A DNA stretch of 7,812 bases from Hyphomicrobiales bacterium. Its GTDB lineage: Bacteria > Pseudomonadota > Alphaproteobacteria > Rhizobiales > Xanthobacteraceae. Shown in pieces: positions 5,925 through 7,812 of this stretch (the stretch's first letter is position 1; each line of letters begins with the position of its first letter). A program made the translations under genes and the position numbers. The stretch covers positions 460 to 8,271 of the forward strand of contig PLTE01000321.1 of NCBI GenBank assembly GCA_003164375.1, written 5' to 3'. The notes beneath the pieces are model-generated. The model was not told the DNA's origin and searched no databases. It was given only the letters and a program-made list of their open reading frames with translations.

Positions 5925-7097
5925 ATGTTCGACACTTTGTTCGGGGCGGAGATGCCGCTCGCCGTACGCTTCTTCCTCGCCTTTCTCATCGTGCTCGGCC
6001 TGATTGGTGCGACCGCTTGGGCGGTGCGCCGATTCGGTACCGGCCGCCTCGGCGCCAATACGCGCGGCCGTCAGCCGCGCTTGGCCGTGATCGACTATGC
6101 CAGCGTCGATGGCCGCCGGCGCCTCATTTTGGTCCGGCGCGACAATGTCGAACATCTGTTGATGATCGGCGGCCCAACCGACGTCGTGGTGGAGCCGAAT
6201 ATCGTTCGCGCGGTGGCTTCTCCGCGCGATGTGGCCGCGGTGCGCCCGGCCGCCGGAATCGAGTCGCTGCCGCGCGCCATCCCGCTGCCTGAAAACGGAT
6301 CGAGCGGCAGTAGCGTTGGCAATAGCATCGGCAACAGCATCGGATCTTGGCCGCTGCAGCCGGAACCGAGCGGCGGCCCGCGTCTGTCGCAGCGGATCGA
6401 GCCGCTGCCCGAGGAGCTGCCGTCGCGGCCGTTTCAGCCGCAGCAGTTCCAGCCACATGTGGAAACACCGAGCCGGCCGCCACGCGACACGCTCGCGGCG
6501 CTGGCCGACGAGCTCTCGACGCGCCCGGCCTCGCTGCGCCATCGCCCGGCCACCGTTGCACGGCCGCAGCCAAGCGAGCCGCATCCGCAATCCGGTCAAG
6601 AAACCGAACAGCCCTCCGAACCGCAGATCGAGCCGATCGTCGAAGCCCAGCAAGAACCTCACATCGAACCGCGGCAAGAATCGCGGCAAGAATCGCGACA
6701 AGAGTCGCGGATCGAGCCGCGCAAGCCGATCGTGTCGCCGCCTCCGTCTATTCCTGCAACAGCCCCTGCCCCGCCTGCCGCGGCGGTCGAAGCCGATCAA
6801 AGCCTGACCGACATGGCGCAGCGCCTCGAAGCGGCCTTGCGCAAACCGACCGCCGAAGCGCGGACACCCGCGCCGCGCACCCCGCCGACGCCGGAGCGCG
6901 TTGCGCCGACGGATACCGTTGCGCCTTCGCCGCGCCTGCCGATATCGCGGCCGGCGCGGCCGGAGGCCAAGGCCAACGAGACGAAGCCAAACGAAACCAA
7001 GCCGAATGAAACCAAGCCCGGTCAGAGCAAGTCCACGCTCTATGACAGCCTCGAACAGGAGATGGCGAGTTTGTTAGGCCGTCAAAACAAGACCTGA
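5925..7097 (+). CDS. fliO: FliO, export gate assembly protein with a very long low-complexity tail
   Basis: The product has 390 residues; classical FliO proteins are roughly 100-150. A single membrane segment lies at about 12-34 (VRFFLAFLIVLGLIGATAWAV). It is followed by a compact cytoplasmic domain at about 50-98 with the FliO pattern RLAVIDYASVDGRRRLILVR and VEHLLMIGGPTDVVVEPNI. FliO is known to help assemble the FliP ring, and fliP follows directly with a one-base overlap. Residues 100-390 are proline-, glutamine-, glutamate- and arginine-rich and probably disordered. They contain GNSI, RQES and NETKP repeats. Two predicted short helices stand out in this tail: LTDMAQRLEAALRKP (294-308) and KSTLYDSLEQEMASLLGR (369-386). 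Codon use and GC richness resemble the neighbours, so the tail does not look foreign. The FliO call rests on the N-terminal domain and context. Confidence 0.87.
   Translation: MFDTLFGAEMPLAVRFFLAFLIVLGLIGATAWAVRRFGTGRLGANTRGRQPRLAVIDYASVDGRRRLILVRRDNVEHLLMIGGPTDVVVEPNIVRAVASPRDVAAVRPAAGIESLPRAIPLPENGSSGSSVGNSIGNSIGSWPLQPEPSGGPRLSQRIEPLPEELPSRPFQPQQFQPHVETPSRPPRDTLAALADELSTRPASLRHRPATVARPQPSEPHPQSGQETEQPSEPQIEPIVEAQQEPHIEPRQESRQESRQESRIEPRKPIVSPPPSIPATAPAPPAAAVEADQSLTDMAQRLEAALRKPTAEARTPAPRTPPTPERVAPTDTVAPSPRLPISRPARPEAKANETKPNETKPNETKPGQSKSTLYDSLEQEMASLLGRQNKT
6318..6341 (+). repeat. In-frame GNSI x2 repeat in fliO
   Basis: Two 12-base units encode GNSI-GNSI (residues 132-139) and are followed by another glycine. 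They sit in a glycine/serine-rich stretch that probably acts as a flexible linker between the FliO domain and the tail. Confidence 0.7.
6672..6707 (+). repeat. In-frame RQES x3 repeat in fliO
   Basis: Three 12-base units encode RQES three times (residues 250-261). The first two are identical in DNA and the third differs only at synonymous positions. The segment is flanked by IEPR on both sides and is highly charged. Such a tract can vary in copy number by slippage. Confidence 0.8.
6975..7019 (+). repeat. In-frame NETKP x3 repeat in fliO
   Basis: Three 15-base units encode NETKP three times (residues 351-365), with synonymous differences between units, so selection appears to keep the peptide. 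It links the middle of the tail to the final predicted helix. Confidence 0.8.
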
Positions 7098-7812
7098 TGC
7101 TCGCATCATGGGGCCGCCGCGTCCGGTGTAAAACGGTAGCGGCCTCTGTAGCGGCACTTGTGCTCTCGGCGACGCCGCTCGCCGCGCAGGATATCAGCAT
7201 TAATTTCGGGCAAGGCGCCGCCGGCGGCGGCGGACTCAATGAGCGCATCATTCAATTGATCGCGCTGATGACGGTGCTGTCGCTGGCGCCGTCGATCCTC
7301 GTCATGATGACGTCGTTCACGCGAATCGTCGTCGTCTTGTCGCTGTTGCGCACCGCGCTCGGCACCGCCACCGCGCCGCCCAATTCGGTCGTCATCTCGC
7401 TGGCGCTCTTCCTAACCGCCTTCGTGATGGGACCGGTGCTGACGAGATCCTATGACGCCGGCGTCAAGCCGCTGATGGCCAACGAGATCACCATCGATCA
7501 GGCGTTCGACCGTGCCGCCGGGCCGGTCCGCGGCTTCATGGAAAAGAACGTCCGCGACAAGGATCTGCAGCTGTTCATGGATATGTCGGGCGAGAAGCCG
7601 CCGGCTACGCCCGAAGAGCTGTCGATGCGCATCCTGGTCCCGGCCTTTATGATTTCGGAGCTCAAGCGCGCGTTTGAGATCGGCTTTCTGTTGTTCCTGC
7701 CGTTCCTCATCATCGACCTCGTCGTCGCCTCGGTCTTGATGTCGATGGGCATGATGATGCTGCCGCCGGTGGTGGTGTCGCTGCCGTTCAAGCTGATCTT
7801 CTTCGTCCTGGT
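7097..7812 (+). CDS. fliP: FliP, flagellar export gate protein, last residues cut by window edge
   Basis: The frame opens at ATG 7097, sharing one base with the fliO stop (TGATG), and stays open for 238 codons to the window end. FliP is normally about 245-250 residues, so only a short tail is missing. An N-terminal signal peptide is visible: basic residues (RRVRCK), a hydrophobic core (VAASVAALVLSA) and a likely cut after TPLAA near residue 30. Family blocks follow: LMTVLSLAPSILVMMTSFTR (57-76), IVVVLSLLRTALGT (77-90), PPNSVVISLALFLTAFVMGP (94-113), the periplasmic region to about 178, LVPAFMISELKRAFEIGF (180-197) and the C-terminal gate segment with a methionine cluster (MSMGMMMLPP, 215-224). 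Five FliP copies form the core of the export gate with FliQ and FliR, which are encoded in the divergent operon. The overlap implies translational coupling to fliO. Confidence 0.97.
   Translation, partial: MLASWGRRVRCKTVAASVAALVLSATPLAAQDISINFGQGAAGGGGLNERIIQLIALMTVLSLAPSILVMMTSFTRIVVVLSLLRTALGTATAPPNSVVISLALFLTAFVMGPVLTRSYDAGVKPLMANEITIDQAFDRAAGPVRGFMEKNVRDKDLQLFMDMSGEKPPATPEELSMRILVPAFMISELKRAFEIGFLLFLPFLIIDLVVASVLMSMGMMMLPPVVVSLPFKLIFFVL

Noticed and set aside
5874..6800. A 308-codon minus-strand frame opposite fliO
   Set aside because: It is arginine-rich and featureless, while the plus frame has a membrane segment, a FliO domain, a ribosome site and an overlapping fliP.

Overview
The window is a GC-rich chromosomal segment of an alphaproteobacterium, most likely of the order Hyphomicrobiales (Rhizobiales; the Bradyrhizobium/Rhodopseudomonas/Xanthobacteraceae side). 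The main reason is the gene order: a CckA-type hybrid kinase directly behind flhB, with the flagellar genes flgB-flgC-fliE-fliQ-fliR-flhB running away from a divergent fliO-fliP pair. The placement is inferred from family knowledge and gene order, not from a database search.

Layout. Bases 1-2138 (minus strand) hold a multi-PAS membrane histidine kinase of the CckA family, cut by the left window edge inside its ATP-binding domain. After a 77-base gap come six flagellar genes on the same strand. In transcription order they are flgB (5645-5253), flgC (5191-4775), fliE (4752-4429), fliQ (4363-4100), fliR (4088-3318) and flhB (3292-2216). Gaps are 11-65 bases with no convincing terminator, so this looks like one operon that may read into cckA. 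Bases 5646-5924 are a divergent control region. It has an exact TTAA-N7-TTAA CtrA box, two one-mismatch versions, a tandem repeat and hairpin, a small dyad and a GANTC methylation site. On the plus strand follow fliO (5925-7097), with an unusually long proline- and charge-rich tail, and fliP (7097 to the right edge), which overlaps fliO by one base.

How they work together. FlgB, FlgC and FliE build the proximal rod and the rod/MS-ring junction. FliP, FliQ, FliR and FlhB form the membrane gate of the flagellar type III export apparatus, and FliO is the assembly chaperone for the FliP ring. CckA is, from established alphaproteobacterial work, the kinase at the head of the CckA-ChpT-CtrA phosphorelay. 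A perfect CtrA site in front of the operon that ends next to cckA suggests flagellar genes and the kinase share one cell-cycle-linked control loop.

I see no mobile element, CRISPR array, RNA gene or broken gene. Long open frames antisense to cckA, flhB-fliR and fliO are GC-driven shadows. The content is mostly conventional; the points worth a second look are the control region and the FliO tail.
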